The notes under the pieces are model-generated. The model did no database searches, had not been told where the DNA came from, and saw only the letters and a program-made list of their open reading frames with translations. Positions 26,179-33,763 of a DNA stretch of 64,000 bases are shown here, piece by piece. The stretch spans positions 1,550,001 through 1,614,000 of the forward strand of contig CBDHEI010000002.1 in NCBI GenBank assembly GCA_965262055.1, written 5' to 3'. Position 1 is the first letter of the stretch, and the number at the start of each line of letters is the position of its first letter. The translations under genes and the position numbers were made by a program. Source of the DNA: G958296245 sp965262055. GTDB lineage: Bacteria; Chloroflexota; Dehalococcoidia; Lucifugimonadales; G958296245.

Positions 26179-26541
26179 ATGAAACTGACGGAACTCATCG
26201 CCCGCGCCCCTTGGCGGGAAGCGGTCACCTACCGGGACACGTGGCCCCATGAATACGTCCTCAGCGAGAAGGATGGGCAGCGGGAACTGTTGAACGCCAT
26301 CTACGCCCGCTTCCAAAACGGCGAGGGTGTAGACTGTCGCTTCTTCCGCGTGAGCAACAAGTACCTCTTCATCGGTGACTTCAAGTACTGGTTCAATAGC
26401 CAATGGCATGGCTTCGACCCCAATGGTGAGAACGTGATTAACCGGGCCCGCCTGTATCGGGACCGGCGCGACTTCGTGATCCAACCCGGCGACACCGGCA
26501 AACCTGAGGACTACCCGGTTAACCCGCCCCACCAAACATAA
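26179..26541 (+). CDS. Hypothetical protein in toxin-antitoxin cluster, 120 residues
   Basis: Starts MKLTELIARAPWREAVTYRD; middle RVSNKYLFIGDFKYWFNSQW; ends GDTGKPEDYPVNPPHQT. No known domain is recognised. Aromatic residues and several conserved-looking YW/FD pairs give it the look of a real soluble protein. No Shine-Dalgarno stronger than GAGGAATATCG is seen. It lies between the Gfo/Idh gene and HigB, in the segment bracketed by the repeated Gfo 3' end, so it may have arrived with the HigBA genes. An accessory factor is possible, but no function is claimed. Confidence 0.6.
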   Translation: MKLTELIARAPWREAVTYRDTWPHEYVLSEKDGQRELLNAIYARFQNGEGVDCRFFRVSNKYLFIGDFKYWFNSQWHGFDPNGENVINRARLYRDRRDFVIQPGDTGKPEDYPVNPPHQT

Positions 26542-26666
26542 GTCCGCCCAAGGGGGTGCTCCTTTGGTTCAAGAAACAACCCTGCTGGCGTACTTAGTTC
26601 CCAGGTTGACGAGTCGGGGGGAAGACACGGCGTCTTCAGAGTTCGGCTAAGTCAAGCCGTAGTGTG

Positions 26667-26701
26667 GTAACATCTTGTGTATCCTTTACGTAAGACGTTA
26701 C
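26667..26701. promoter_or_regulatory. Candidate operator/promoter of higBA
   Basis: Arms GTAACATC (26667-26674) and GACGTTAC (26694-26701) are inverted repeats with one mismatch, separated by 19 bases that contain TGTGTATCCT, a plausible -10 region. The right arm ends just before the higB ATG (26703). HigA-type antitoxins commonly autorepress from such sites. Not proven. Confidence 0.35.
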
Positions 26702-26702
26702 A

Positions 26703-26981
26703 ATGATACGAGGCTTCAGGGATCGGAGGACCGAGCGGTTCTTTGAAGGTGGGCTGGTGCGAGCCTTCCATGGCTTTGCGGATCAGGCGACGCGTCGGCT
26801 CACGGTATTGGACAACGCGGCAGCTTTGCGAGATCTGGCTGCGTTGCCCAGCAACAGTTTGGAGGCTCTCTCCGGCGACCGAACGGGCCAGTACAGCATC
26901 CGGATCAATCGCCGGTGGCGAATATGCTTCCGCTGGGAAGATGACGGGCCATACGACGTGGAAGTCGTGGACTACCACTGA
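26703..26981 (+). CDS. higB: HigB-like mRNA interferase toxin (RelE superfamily, PF05015)
   Basis: 92 residues. RelE-fold ribosome-dependent endonuclease; the type II toxin arrests translation when not bound by antitoxin. Family landmarks: FRDRRTERFFEG at the N-terminus, LDNAAALRDLAALPSNSLEAL in the middle, and the C-terminal strand QYSIRINRRWRICFRWEDDGP, ending VEVVDYH. The arginine-rich strand SIRINRRWRICF holds the usual catalytic/RNA-contact residues. The gene precedes the antitoxin, the HigBA order. The toxin stop (26979-26981) lies 14 bases before the antitoxin start. Confidence 0.92.
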   Translation: MIRGFRDRRTERFFEGGLVRAFHGFADQATRRLTVLDNAAALRDLAALPSNSLEALSGDRTGQYSIRINRRWRICFRWEDDGPYDVEVVDYH

Positions 26982-26995
26982 TGAGGAGTTTGGAT

Positions 26996-27313
26996 ATGAG
27001 TGTGAGCAACGGAATGAGGCCGGTGCACCCCGGAGAGATACTGGGTGAGGAGCTTGAGGAGCTTGGGCTGTCGGCGAACGCGCTGGCCAAGGCTCTCGAT
27101 GTGCCCACGAATCGAGTCACGGCGATCCTGAAGGGGCAGCGCGGGGTAACGGCCGACACGGCCCTACGCCTTTCCCGCTACTTCGGCACCACGCCCCAGC
27201 TGTGGCAGAACCTCCAGAAGGCTTTCGAGCTGCGCGTGGCGGAGATCGAATCGGGGAAGAAGATTAGGGAACGAGTGCAACCACGAGAGACGGCGCAGGT
27301 TGTCGGCGGTTGA
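26996..27313 (+). CDS. higA: HigA-like antitoxin (XRE-family HTH)
   Basis: 105 residues from the ATG at 26996, chosen because GAGGAG lies about 8 bases upstream; an ATG at 26981 overlapping the toxin stop is an alternative. RPVHPGEILGEELEELGLS is the HigA signature, followed by the helix-turn-helix LAKALDVPTNRVTAILKGQR and the dimerisation motif RLSRYFGTTPQLWQNLQ. It neutralises HigB and represses the operon. The C-terminal tail (GKKIRERVQPRETAQVVGG) is a little longer than usual. A related second HigA gene follows at 27429. Confidence 0.93.
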   Translation: MSVSNGMRPVHPGEILGEELEELGLSANALAKALDVPTNRVTAILKGQRGVTADTALRLSRYFGTTPQLWQNLQKAFELRVAEIESGKKIRERVQPRETAQVVGG

Positions 27314-27367
27314 AAGTCAGGATCTCATCGCTCAAACATTGAAGGTGCTCCTATGAGTCAGGCTGCT

Positions 27368-27399
27368 TGAGTCAGGTGGAGATAGTGGACTACCACTGA
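27368..27399 (+). pseudogene. C-terminal remnant of a second HigB toxin gene
   Basis: Bases encode Q-VEIVDYH-stop, matching the DVEVVDYH end of the intact HigB. It is followed after 30 bases by a second HigA gene, the same arrangement as the intact pair. Read as the last codons of a deleted toxin. Confidence 0.55.
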
Positions 27400-27428
27400 G
27401 TACAGAACCAGGAAGACCAAGGAGAGAG

Positions 27429-27752
27429 GTGACCGTGACCAGCAAGATGGCACACCATCCCGAAAGGCTGGCTCCCGTCCACCCAGGAGAAATCCTCAAC
27501 GAGGAGTTTCTCCTCCCGATGAACATTACGCAGTATCGACTGGCTAAGGCTATTGGGGTGGATGCTCGCCGGATTCATTCCATCGTCCACGGGGAGCGGT
27601 CCATCACGGCGGAGACAGCCCTGCTGCTCTCGCGGTTCTTCGGAAATTCCGCTGAGTTCTGGATGGGGCTGCAAAGCCAGTACGACCTAGAAGCTGCCGA
27701 GGACCGCCTATCTCATAGGCTAGATCTGGTGGCGTCCCACTTGCCGGGATAA
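27429..27752 (+). CDS. HigA-like antitoxin, orphan second copy
   Basis: 107 residues from a GTG with AAGGAGAGAG directly upstream; an ATG at 27447 is also possible. The HigA signature reads LAPVHPGEILNEEFLLPMNI, the helix-turn-helix LAKAIGVDARRIHSIVHGER and the dimer motif LLLSRFFGNSAEFWMGLQS. Its toxin appears reduced to the last eight codons (27368-27399). It may persist as an antidote to related toxins or as a repressor that cross-talks with the complete module upstream. Sequence identity to that HigA is modest, so the two modules are not a recent duplication. Confidence 0.9.
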   Translation: MTVTSKMAHHPERLAPVHPGEILNEEFLLPMNITQYRLAKAIGVDARRIHSIVHGERSITAETALLLSRFFGNSAEFWMGLQSQYDLEAAEDRLSHRLDLVASHLPG

Positions 27753-27775
27753 CCCCACTCTCTTGCTCGAAGAGG

Positions 27776-28024
27776 GTTGAGAACCTGAGCTTGCAGGACA
27801 TACACACGGACATGGTGGCCGACGAGGTGCTACAGCTAGACGCTTTCGCACGCGCGATAACGACGGGCGAGGGCCGCGAGTGGATGCACAGGTCGACGCG
27901 TGCGACCTGGGTGCTGATTGAGGCGTGCAACGAGTCGGCGCGCACGGGGACGCGGGTGGATGTGGGGGCGATGCATGCGGAGTTGTTGGGGTGTAGGAGG
28001 TCGCTGGCGTCCTCTGCTGGGTAG
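27776..28024 (+). pseudogene. 3' fragment of a Gfo/Idh/MocA gene
   Basis: Encodes VENLSLQDIHTDMVADEV and onward to HAELLG, matching the last ~75 residues of the Gfo/Idh gene at 24942 with roughly four of five bases conserved, then a different tail. There is no 5' part. It marks the right edge of the segment containing the HigBA genes. Either a duplicated 3' end formed at insertion, or the remnant of a separate paralogue. Confidence 0.85.
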
Positions 28025-28044
28025 TGGAAGGAAGGGCTGATCAC

Positions 28045-28235
28045 ATGAGTGGACGTAATCTGTTCAGCGAGCTGACCAAGGACTTCATGCCGGCCCGCCG
28101 CCGCCGCATCGACGACATGAACAGGAGCTGCTCGCCGAGATGCCATTGCACGAGTTGCACCGGGCACGGGCTTCGACCCAGCGGGACATGGCAAAGGTGC
28201 TGAAGGTGGAGCATAGAGGGTTGGGTATAAGGTAG
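28045..28235 (+). pseudogene. XRE-family antitoxin remnant, frameshifted and truncated
   Basis: Starts MSGRNLFSELTKDFMPARRR, a beginning common in HigA-like partners of RelE toxins; after DDMN the frame shifts and continues as ELLAEMPLHELHRARAS, then QRDMAKVLKVEHRG, where a helix-turn-helix should follow. It stops early with no second half. No toxin gene adjoins it. Confidence 0.55.
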
Positions 28236-28283
28236 GCATCATCGGTAATGTGCAAAATCGCAGTTAGTTGTAGAGGAGAGGAA

Positions 28284-29414
28284 ATGGCTTATCTTCTAGA
28301 CCTGTTCACACCGGAAACATGGTCCGCCTTCCTCGAGTCTGGTGCGACCGTCACCGGCTTTCGGGAGCGGCATCAGCGTTTGGCTGGTGAGCGAGTTCGC
28401 CCGGGCGACATCTTTCTTTGTTACCTGACCCGTCTGTCGCGATGGTGCGGCGTGCTGCAGGCTGAATCCGAAGCCTATTTCGACAACAGCCCTATGCATG
28501 ACGAACTGGATGCCTTCCCTGTTCGGTGCAAAGTCAAGCCGATCGTCATCTTGGAGCCTGAATCGGCTATACTCATTCGAGACGAAAAGGTCTGGAAGGC
28601 GTTGACTATCACGAAACGGTACGAAAGCGGGCACCGTTACTGGACGGGATTCTTTCGAGCTTCCTTGAATCGGTTAGAAGAAGAAGACGGAAGCTACTTG
28701 GTCGAATTGCTGAAGAAGCAGCAATCGAACCCAGAGAGTTATCTGCTCACCGACAAGGACAAACGTGAGTTGGCGTTCAGAAGAAAGATTCGCACGCTGG
28801 ATAGAGAGGTGGAGGTGGAGGTGCCAGACAATGAGGTTGAAGAGGCCATTTTCGGCTCAAATGCAGCGAAGCCTACGCTCACCTCAGACAGCCGTGAGTC
28901 GATTCAAGTGCAGGCGAAGATTGCACAGATCGGAGCTCAGATGGGGTTTCGCATCTGGGTACCACGAAGTGACAAGGCGCGAGTGCTAAAGCACATTCCA
29001 CCCGGCGGTATGGCGGAGGAATTCTTGGATGAATTGCCTTTCAACTACGATGACACAACCATCAAGACCGTTGAGCAAATTGACGTTTTATGGCTCAAGG
29101 GCAGGTCTATGGCCCGAGCCTTTGAGATCGAGCACACAACCGCGATTTATTCAGGGCTGTTGCGGATGGCGGACTTGTTGGCCCTGCAACCGAATATGGA
29201 CATTCGGTTGCATATAGTAGCTCATGAAGACAGGCGAGAAAGGGTTCTACGGGAAATCAAGAGACCTGTTTTCTCACTGCTTGACAGGGGGCCGCTGTAT
29301 GAACAATGTTCCTTTCTTTCGTATGACTCGATAAGCTCGTTGGCTGAGATGAAACATCTCTTTCACATGAGGGACACAATTGTCGACGAATACGAGGAAT
29401 TTGCAGAAGTGTAG
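28284..29414 (+). CDS. EVE-domain protein fused to a PD-(D/E)xK-like nuclease domain
   Basis: 376 residues from the ATG at 28284 with GAGGAGAGG just upstream. Residues ~1-145 read as an EVE/PUA-like domain (MAYLLDLFTPETWSAFLESG; VRPGDIFLCYLTRLSRWCGV), which in known proteins binds modified bases such as 5-methyl- or hydroxymethylcytosine. A charged linker follows. Residues ~205-376 look like a restriction-type nuclease: IAQIGAQMGFRIWVPRSDKA, then D in TVEQIDVLWLKG and ExE in RAFEIEHTT, as in the D...ExK-type core. The probable role is cleavage of modified foreign DNA. The codon use is more AT-rich than most neighbours, consistent with transfer. No methyltransferase adjoins it. Confidence 0.65.
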   Translation: MAYLLDLFTPETWSAFLESGATVTGFRERHQRLAGERVRPGDIFLCYLTRLSRWCGVLQAESEAYFDNSPMHDELDAFPVRCKVKPIVILEPESAILIRDEKVWKALTITKRYESGHRYWTGFFRASLNRLEEEDGSYLVELLKKQQSNPESYLLTDKDKRELAFRRKIRTLDREVEVEVPDNEVEEAIFGSNAAKPTLTSDSRESIQVQAKIAQIGAQMGFRIWVPRSDKARVLKHIPPGGMAEEFLDELPFNYDDTTIKTVEQIDVLWLKGRSMARAFEIEHTTAIYSGLLRMADLLALQPNMDIRLHIVAHEDRRERVLREIKRPVFSLLDRGPLYEQCSFLSYDSISSLAEMKHLFHMRDTIVDEYEEFAEV

Positions 29415-29694
29415 TTTATGTCATGGAGCTGCCCCAACCTGTCTATGAGATGGGGAGCCGCCGTGAGCTGTTCTGTCAAGAGGACAGAATAAACGAAGAC
29501 CTACAGTCGCTGACGCTGCCAGCCGTGTGCACCAGGGTCTCCATTGACGGATGGGACGTGGAGCTGTCCATGTCCACCCACTTGACTGGATTAGAACCAC
29601 AAGTTTAAGCTCCAACGACGCTCAAATGCGATGTTCATTGGCAGTATTCTGGACTCGGAGTAGGAGTGCGGAATGGTGTCTGTGGGAACTAGGC

Positions 29695-29868
29695 TCACCC
29701 GCCCCTGGGCCACGGCACGTCAACGCCGAGCACCGACGCGATGTCCTTGAGGTCGCGCCTGTGCTCGGGGCCGACCGGAATCCCGCGCTCCCGGTACTCC
29801 AGCTCGCGCTCGCCCTCGATTCCGCCTGCGTAGCTCGCCTTCTCGAAGCCTTCGAGGGGCAAGGTCCC
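29695..29868 (-). pseudogene. C-terminal fragment of a malate/L-lactate dehydrogenase (Ldh2) paralogue
   Basis: The minus strand encodes EGFEKASYAGGIEGERELEY and then RGIPVGPEHRRDLKD, ending VDVPWPRGG, nearly identical to the end of the intact Ldh2 at 33764-34777. It is cut by an IS5-family element at its upstream side; GGCTCACGGCG beyond the element (30722 onward) matches the next bases of the Ldh2 gene for a short way. The rest of the gene is gone. Confidence 0.85.
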
Positions 29869-29871
29869 TGA

Positions 29872-30718
29872 GAGGGTGTTTTCAAAGTACATCATGACGG
29901 AGCTAAGCGTCGGAGCATGAGATGAATCGCAGCTATGTGCAGCCACGCTTCCGTTGTACCGGTCAAGGCTTCATAGTCCTTGCTCAACCGGCGACAACGT
30001 CCCAGCCACGCCAGTGTTCGCTCAACCACCCACCTGCGTGGCAGCACCTCAAACTGATGGCTGGCCCTGGGACGCTTGACGATCTCCAAGACCCAGCCCG
30101 ACATGGACATCACCCAGTCCACCAACTGGCCGCTGTAGCCAGCGTCAGCCCAGATGAGTCGCAGGCGTGGGAATCGTCCTATCAATTTATCGATGACCAG
30201 CCTCGCCCCATCTCGGTCTTGGATATTGGCAGGATGCACCACCACCGCCAACAGCAAGCCCATGGTATCTACGATGACGTGTCGCTTTCGACCGTTGACC
30301 TTCTTACCAGCATCATAGCCACGAGGCCCCCTTTTTCAGTCGTCTTCACGCTCTGGCTATCTATGATCGCTGCGCTGGGAGTAGGATTTCTACCTTCGGC
30401 CTCTCGGACGCAGGGGCGTAGCGTCTCATTGACTCGTTCCCACGTTCCATCCATGGTCCAACTGCGGAAGTACTTGTACAGGGTCTGCCAGGGAGGCAGA
30501 TCGTGCGGGACCATCCGCCAGGGGCATCCGCTCCGAAGCAAATACAGGATGCCGTTCACTACCTCCCGCAGGTCCACTGTACGGGGTCGGCCTCCGGGTT
30601 TGGCTGGTGGGAGTAGGGGGCCGAGGATCTCCCACTGTTCGTCCGTCAGGTCGCTGGGGTACGATTTGCGGCTCATTCATCAAGGTTAGTACAAGTGCAA
30701 GACTTTGCAAACACCCTC
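29872..30718 (-). mobile_element. IS5-family (IS427-type) element inserted in the Ldh2 remnant
   Basis: 847 bp bounded by imperfect inverted repeats GAGGGTGTTTTCAAAGT (29872-29888) and ACTTTGCAAACACCCTC (30702-30718). Flanks TGA (29869-29871) and TTA (30719-30721) fit a TNA target duplication with one change. One transposase in two overlapping frames. Confidence 0.85.
29892..30676 (-). CDS. IS5-family transposase, two frames joined by a probable -1 frameshift
   Basis: First frame (30269-30676, minus) has DUF4096-type N-terminus: YPSDLTDEQWEILGPLLPPA, LRSGCPWRMVPHDLPPW and the first catalytic Asp in IIDSQSVKTTEKGG. The second (29892-30263) starts MGLLLAVVVHPANIQDRDGA and carries the second Asp in IWADAGYSGQ and Glu in WVVERTLAWLGRCRRL. 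At the junction, GAAAAAGGGGGCC allows a -1 slip, after which RGYDAGKKVNGRKRHVIVDT reads through into the second frame. This is how IS427-group elements commonly make full transposase, but loss by mutation is equally possible. Confidence 0.85.
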
Positions 30719-30751
30719 TTAGGCTCACGGCGCGGCTCCTGGTAAGCGTAT

Positions 30752-30798
30752 CTGGACAAAATGAAGAACCTTCACGTCGAGGTCTGTTCTGGACTCTT
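30752..30798 (+). repeat. Dispersed ~45-bp repeat, copy B
   Basis: CTGGACAAAATGAAGAACC followed by TTCACGTCGAGGTCTGTTC; related to copies A (26026) and C (60924). It lies directly right of the IS5-family element. Confidence 0.5.
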
Positions 30799-30963
30799 AA
30801 GCAGCAATTCACCCCACCCCCGAAACTAGTGGACAGTCCCTCCGGCAAACGATGGAGTTGCGGGACCCCCGTTACCAACGGCAGGAGCCTCGCTTTGGGG
30901 CGAACCTCCGCAGGCGCGGAGCCTGCAGCCGTGTGGTAGCCTAGCGGCTGCCCGCCGCCGAGG

Positions 30964-31038
30964 GCTCTTCGCCAGGAGGGGGGCCGCACTTACGAGGTGC
31001 AGGAGGGCGACGTGCTGAACATCCTGTTCGGCATGTGA
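30964..31038 (+). pseudogene. Remnant C-terminus resembling a TGS-domain GTPase
   Basis: In-frame codons read EGGRTYEVQEGDVLNILF and end in a stop. The pattern V-Q-(D/E)-G-D-V-(L) is typical of the C-terminal TGS domain of Obg/DRG/YchF-like GTPases. No upstream part. Weak evidence. Confidence 0.35.
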
Positions 31039-31171
31039 GTGCCAGGGGCTGATACCCAGCGAGGCTTGGCGGTGTCTTGCGAGTCTGCCTCATGGCGGCA
31101 TACGCTAGGGAAGACAGGCACGCTTGGAAGAAGGATAGGATCCGACGGGAGCGAATCTCATAGGAGCGGAC

Positions 31172-32101
31172 TTGAACGGTCAGAGTGAAGGTGTAGTCAT
31201 TCGCGCTTCGGGCATAACGAAGCGATTCGGAGTGGTCGTAGCGGTGGACGACGTTTCTTTCGAAGTGCGCCGCGGGGAGACGTACGGCCTGTTGGGCCCA
31301 AACGGCGCGGGCAAGACCACAACGATGCGTTTGGTCAGCGGGCTGTCCCCTCTATCCGCGGGAGAGCTGATCGTGGCAGGCATCGACGTCTCCCGCCAGG
31401 GAAGAGAGGTGCGAAACGTGCTGGGCGTGGTAACCCAGGAGGACGGCCTAGACGGCGACCTCAGCGCCAGGGACAATCTCATTACGTACGGCTTCATCGC
31501 CGGGCTTTCGCGCGCCCAGGCGGCGCAGCGGGCGGACGCCGTGTTGATGTACTTCGACCTCACGGACAGGTCGGACGACGAGATCGACAACCTGTCCGGC
31601 GGCATGAAGAGGCGCCTCGCGATAGCCAGGGCATTCATGACCAGGCCCCAGGTGATAGTGCTCGACGAACCCACGACCGGCCTCGACCCGCAGGGCCGCA
31701 ACCGCGTCTGGCAGGAACTGGAGACGATGAAACAGGCGGGCGTGACAATACTGATGTCCACTCACTACATGGATGAGGCCTCGGCCCTGTGCGACCGGCT
31801 CGCGATCATGCACCACGGCGAGATCCTCGCCGAAGGAACGCCCGACGAGCTGGTGAACCGGCACGCCGGACAGGAGGTGGCGCAGGTGCGGATGTCGAAC
31901 GGGGCGCGCGCAGACGTCATGGACTGGATCGGGAGCTCCGGTCTCGACTACAGGGAAGCCGGAGCGGTGATCACGGTTACGTCCCCCAGCGGGGGCCGTC
32001 CGGACCTGTCCGGCCTCGAGGGCGTTCGGGTGTCCTATCGCCCTTCCAACCTCGAGGACGTATTCCTGTCCGTGGCGGGCAGGAAGCTGACGGAAGAGTG
32101 A
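31172..32101 (+). CDS. ABC transporter ATP-binding protein (DrrA/NodI type)
   Basis: 309 residues from a TTG start with GGAGCG upstream. All nucleotide-binding elements are present: Walker A GLLGPNGAGKTTTMR, Q-loop VVTQEDGLD, signature LSGGMKRRLAIARAF, Walker B VIVLDEPTTGLDP, H-loop MSTHYMDEA. After residue ~225 it has the C-terminal extension typical of multidrug/polysaccharide exporters (DrrA, NodI). The permease gene starts on the last base of its stop codon (TGATG), so the two form an operon and presumably a dimeric exporter of a hydrophobic or glycolipid-like substrate. Confidence 0.93.
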   Translation: MNGQSEGVVIRASGITKRFGVVVAVDDVSFEVRRGETYGLLGPNGAGKTTTMRLVSGLSPLSAGELIVAGIDVSRQGREVRNVLGVVTQEDGLDGDLSARDNLITYGFIAGLSRAQAAQRADAVLMYFDLTDRSDDEIDNLSGGMKRRLAIARAFMTRPQVIVLDEPTTGLDPQGRNRVWQELETMKQAGVTILMSTHYMDEASALCDRLAIMHHGEILAEGTPDELVNRHAGQEVAQVRMSNGARADVMDWIGSSGLDYREAGAVITVTSPSGGRPDLSGLEGVRVSYRPSNLEDVFLSVAGRKLTEE

Positions 32102-32889
32102 TGGCGACCGCGCGCAGCACGTACTTCGCCGGCATCAGGCCGCGGAGCATTGCCGGGATTTGGTTCCGCCATGCCCTGGTGCTGAGGCGCACCTGGCTTG
32201 TCTCGATAACGTGGTACTTCGTCGAGCCGTTCGTGGTCCTGATGGCCCTAGGAATAGGAATCGGGACACTCGTAGGTGACATCGACGGTCTGCCGTATGC
32301 GCGGTTCGTTACCCCGGGAATAATCTCAGGTTCAGCCATGTTCCACGCCATATTCGAGTGCTCGTGGGGGGCGTTCTTCCGCATACAGAAGGGGGTCTAC
32401 GAAACGACCCTGACCGCCCCGGTAAGCACGCGTGAGCTCGCCCTGGGCGACATATCCTGGGCCATGAGCAGGTCGATGATCACGGCTTTCTGCATAGGAG
32501 CGGTGGCGGCCGTCCTGGGGTGGCTGGACCCTCTATCCGGTGCTGGCGTGCTGCTTGCAGCCGCACTGATCGGAATACAGTTCGGCGCCCTGGGTCTGAT
32601 ATTTGCCGCGCTGGCTCCCAACGTGCACATCCTGTCGCTGAACTTCACCGTGGTGGCGACGCCCCTCTACTTCTTCAGCGGGGCGTTCTTCCCCATTTCC
32701 GTTCTGCCGGACTGGGTGGAGCCGATTGCCTGGGCCGCGCCGCTCACGCCGTCGGTGCACCTGGCGCGAGGATTCGCGACCGGGAGCCTGGATATATCGC
32801 ACCTGCTCTCGGCCCTTTACGTGCTCGGCCTGAGCGCCGTGCTGATTCCCATCGCCTCGGTGCTATTGCGCCGCCGGCTGGTGAAGTAA
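32101..32889 (+). CDS. ABC-2 type permease (NodJ/DrrB type)
   Basis: 262 residues with six predicted transmembrane segments. The family features FVTPGIISGSAMFHAIFE, YETTLTAPVSTRELALGDI (the ABC-2 coupling loop) and YFFSGAFFPISVLPDWVEPI (NodJ signature before TM5-6) are present. It pairs with the ATPase whose stop overlaps its start. NodJ-like permeases export lipo-oligosaccharides or drugs; the substrate here is unknown. A perfect 9-bp stem-loop follows after 46 bases. Confidence 0.92.
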   Translation: MATARSTYFAGIRPRSIAGIWFRHALVLRRTWLVSITWYFVEPFVVLMALGIGIGTLVGDIDGLPYARFVTPGIISGSAMFHAIFECSWGAFFRIQKGVYETTLTAPVSTRELALGDISWAMSRSMITAFCIGAVAAVLGWLDPLSGAGVLLAAALIGIQFGALGLIFAALAPNVHILSLNFTVVATPLYFFSGAFFPISVLPDWVEPIAWAAPLTPSVHLARGFATGSLDISHLLSALYVLGLSAVLIPIASVLLRRRLVK

Positions 32890-32935
32890 GGGCCGGCTGG
32901 TATACTTCGTTCGAACTCGCTCGCCTCTAGCCATG

Positions 32936-32960
32936 CCAGTCGCCCCCTAGCGGCGACTGG
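32936..32960 (+). terminator. Stem-loop after the ABC exporter operon
   Basis: CCAGTCGCC-CCCTAGC-GGCGACTGG forms a perfect 9-bp stem with a 7-base loop, 46 bases past the permease stop. The following GGACAAATTCC lacks a clear U run, so it may be a weak or Rho-assisted terminator. Confidence 0.5.
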
Positions 32961-33082
32961 GGACAAATTCCTTACTCCACGGCATGCGCAGACTCTTCGT
33001 AACCGTTCAGGTTCACGGAGCGTTCTACCTCATAGAGGCAAAGAGCAGCGGTCACACATGAGAATGGGAAAGGGAGTAGATC

Positions 33083-33718
33083 ATGCGGTCAGTGATTGCA
33101 AAGCGGCGGTGGATTGGGTCCACACCTGTATCAGTGGTCGCAGTGAGCCTCGCGCTCGTGGTGAGCGTCCTCTGGTTGCTCGGGAGCGCGGGGCAGGTTC
33201 ACGCATGTAAGTGTGCGGAACCCGGTTCTCCTTCCGAAGAGCTGGAGAAGTTTTCTGCAGTCTTCGCGGGGAGAGTCGTCTCGGTCCAACACTCCTATGA
33301 TCCTAATGGAGCGTCTGTCTCGCCCGAGGACCGCACCACGGTTGGCTTCGATGTCAGCACCGTGTGGAAGGGCACTGTCCATGAAGACATGTACATCACC
33401 ACACCACCAACTGGCGGGAGTTGCGGATTTGCCTTCGTCGAAGGAGAGGAGTACATCGTCTACGGTCACGACAGCAATTATGCCGACGGCGGCTATACCG
33501 CTGGCATATGCAGTCGAACAGCCCTCCTCGGGCAAGCGCAAGCTGACCTCGACGCGCTGGGGGAGGGCCATGCTCCTCAAGCCGGGACGGGCGGAGCGTC
33601 GCCCGAACAACCACAGGACATGGTTGTGGGTAGGATGTGGGTAATCATACTGGCGGTTGCCGCGGCGGTTGTTGCGGTGGTTGGGGCCGTGGTGTACTCA
33701 CGTTTGAGGCGTCGGTAG
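33083..33718 (+). CDS. TIMP/netrin-like domain protein with C-terminal membrane anchor
   Basis: 211 residues. N-terminal signal peptide (VVAVSLALVVSVLWLLGSAG) is cut near HACKC. The mature part begins CKCAEPGSPSEELEKFSAVF and continues AGRVVSV, the start of the tissue-inhibitor-of-metalloproteinase-like (NTR) fold seen in many bacterial surface proteins, with cysteines at CSFG-like positions (GGSCGFAFVEGEEYIVYG; AGICSRTALL). Near the end come a linker and a transmembrane helix (VIILAVAAAVVAVVGAVVY) followed by RLRRR, so it is membrane-tethered and faces outward. The role of bacterial members is unproven. Confidence 0.8.
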   Translation: MRSVIAKRRWIGSTPVSVVAVSLALVVSVLWLLGSAGQVHACKCAEPGSPSEELEKFSAVFAGRVVSVQHSYDPNGASVSPEDRTTVGFDVSTVWKGTVHEDMYITTPPTGGSCGFAFVEGEEYIVYGHDSNYADGGYTAGICSRTALLGQAQADLDALGEGHAPQAGTGGASPEQPQDMVVGRMWVIILAVAAAVVAVVGAVVYSRLRRR

Positions 33719-33763
33719 GGCGTTCCGGACTCGAAGCCGGAGTGCTGGCTGCGAGGGGTCGGG

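Larger units (their letters stand above)
30722..31171. other. Non-coding gap with gene remnants
   Basis: About 450 bases holding the short Ldh2 continuation (30722-30735), dispersed repeat copy B (30752-30798), a possible hairpin CTCCGCAGGCGCGGAG near 30906, and a TGS-like C-terminal fragment at 30964-31038. No intact gene is visible. Confidence 0.5.

Noticed and set aside
29470..29490. Stem-loop TTCTGTC-AAGAG-GACAGAA considered as terminator of the EVE-nuclease gene
   Set aside because: It lies about 55 bases past the stop but has no U run and a weak stem; not supported.
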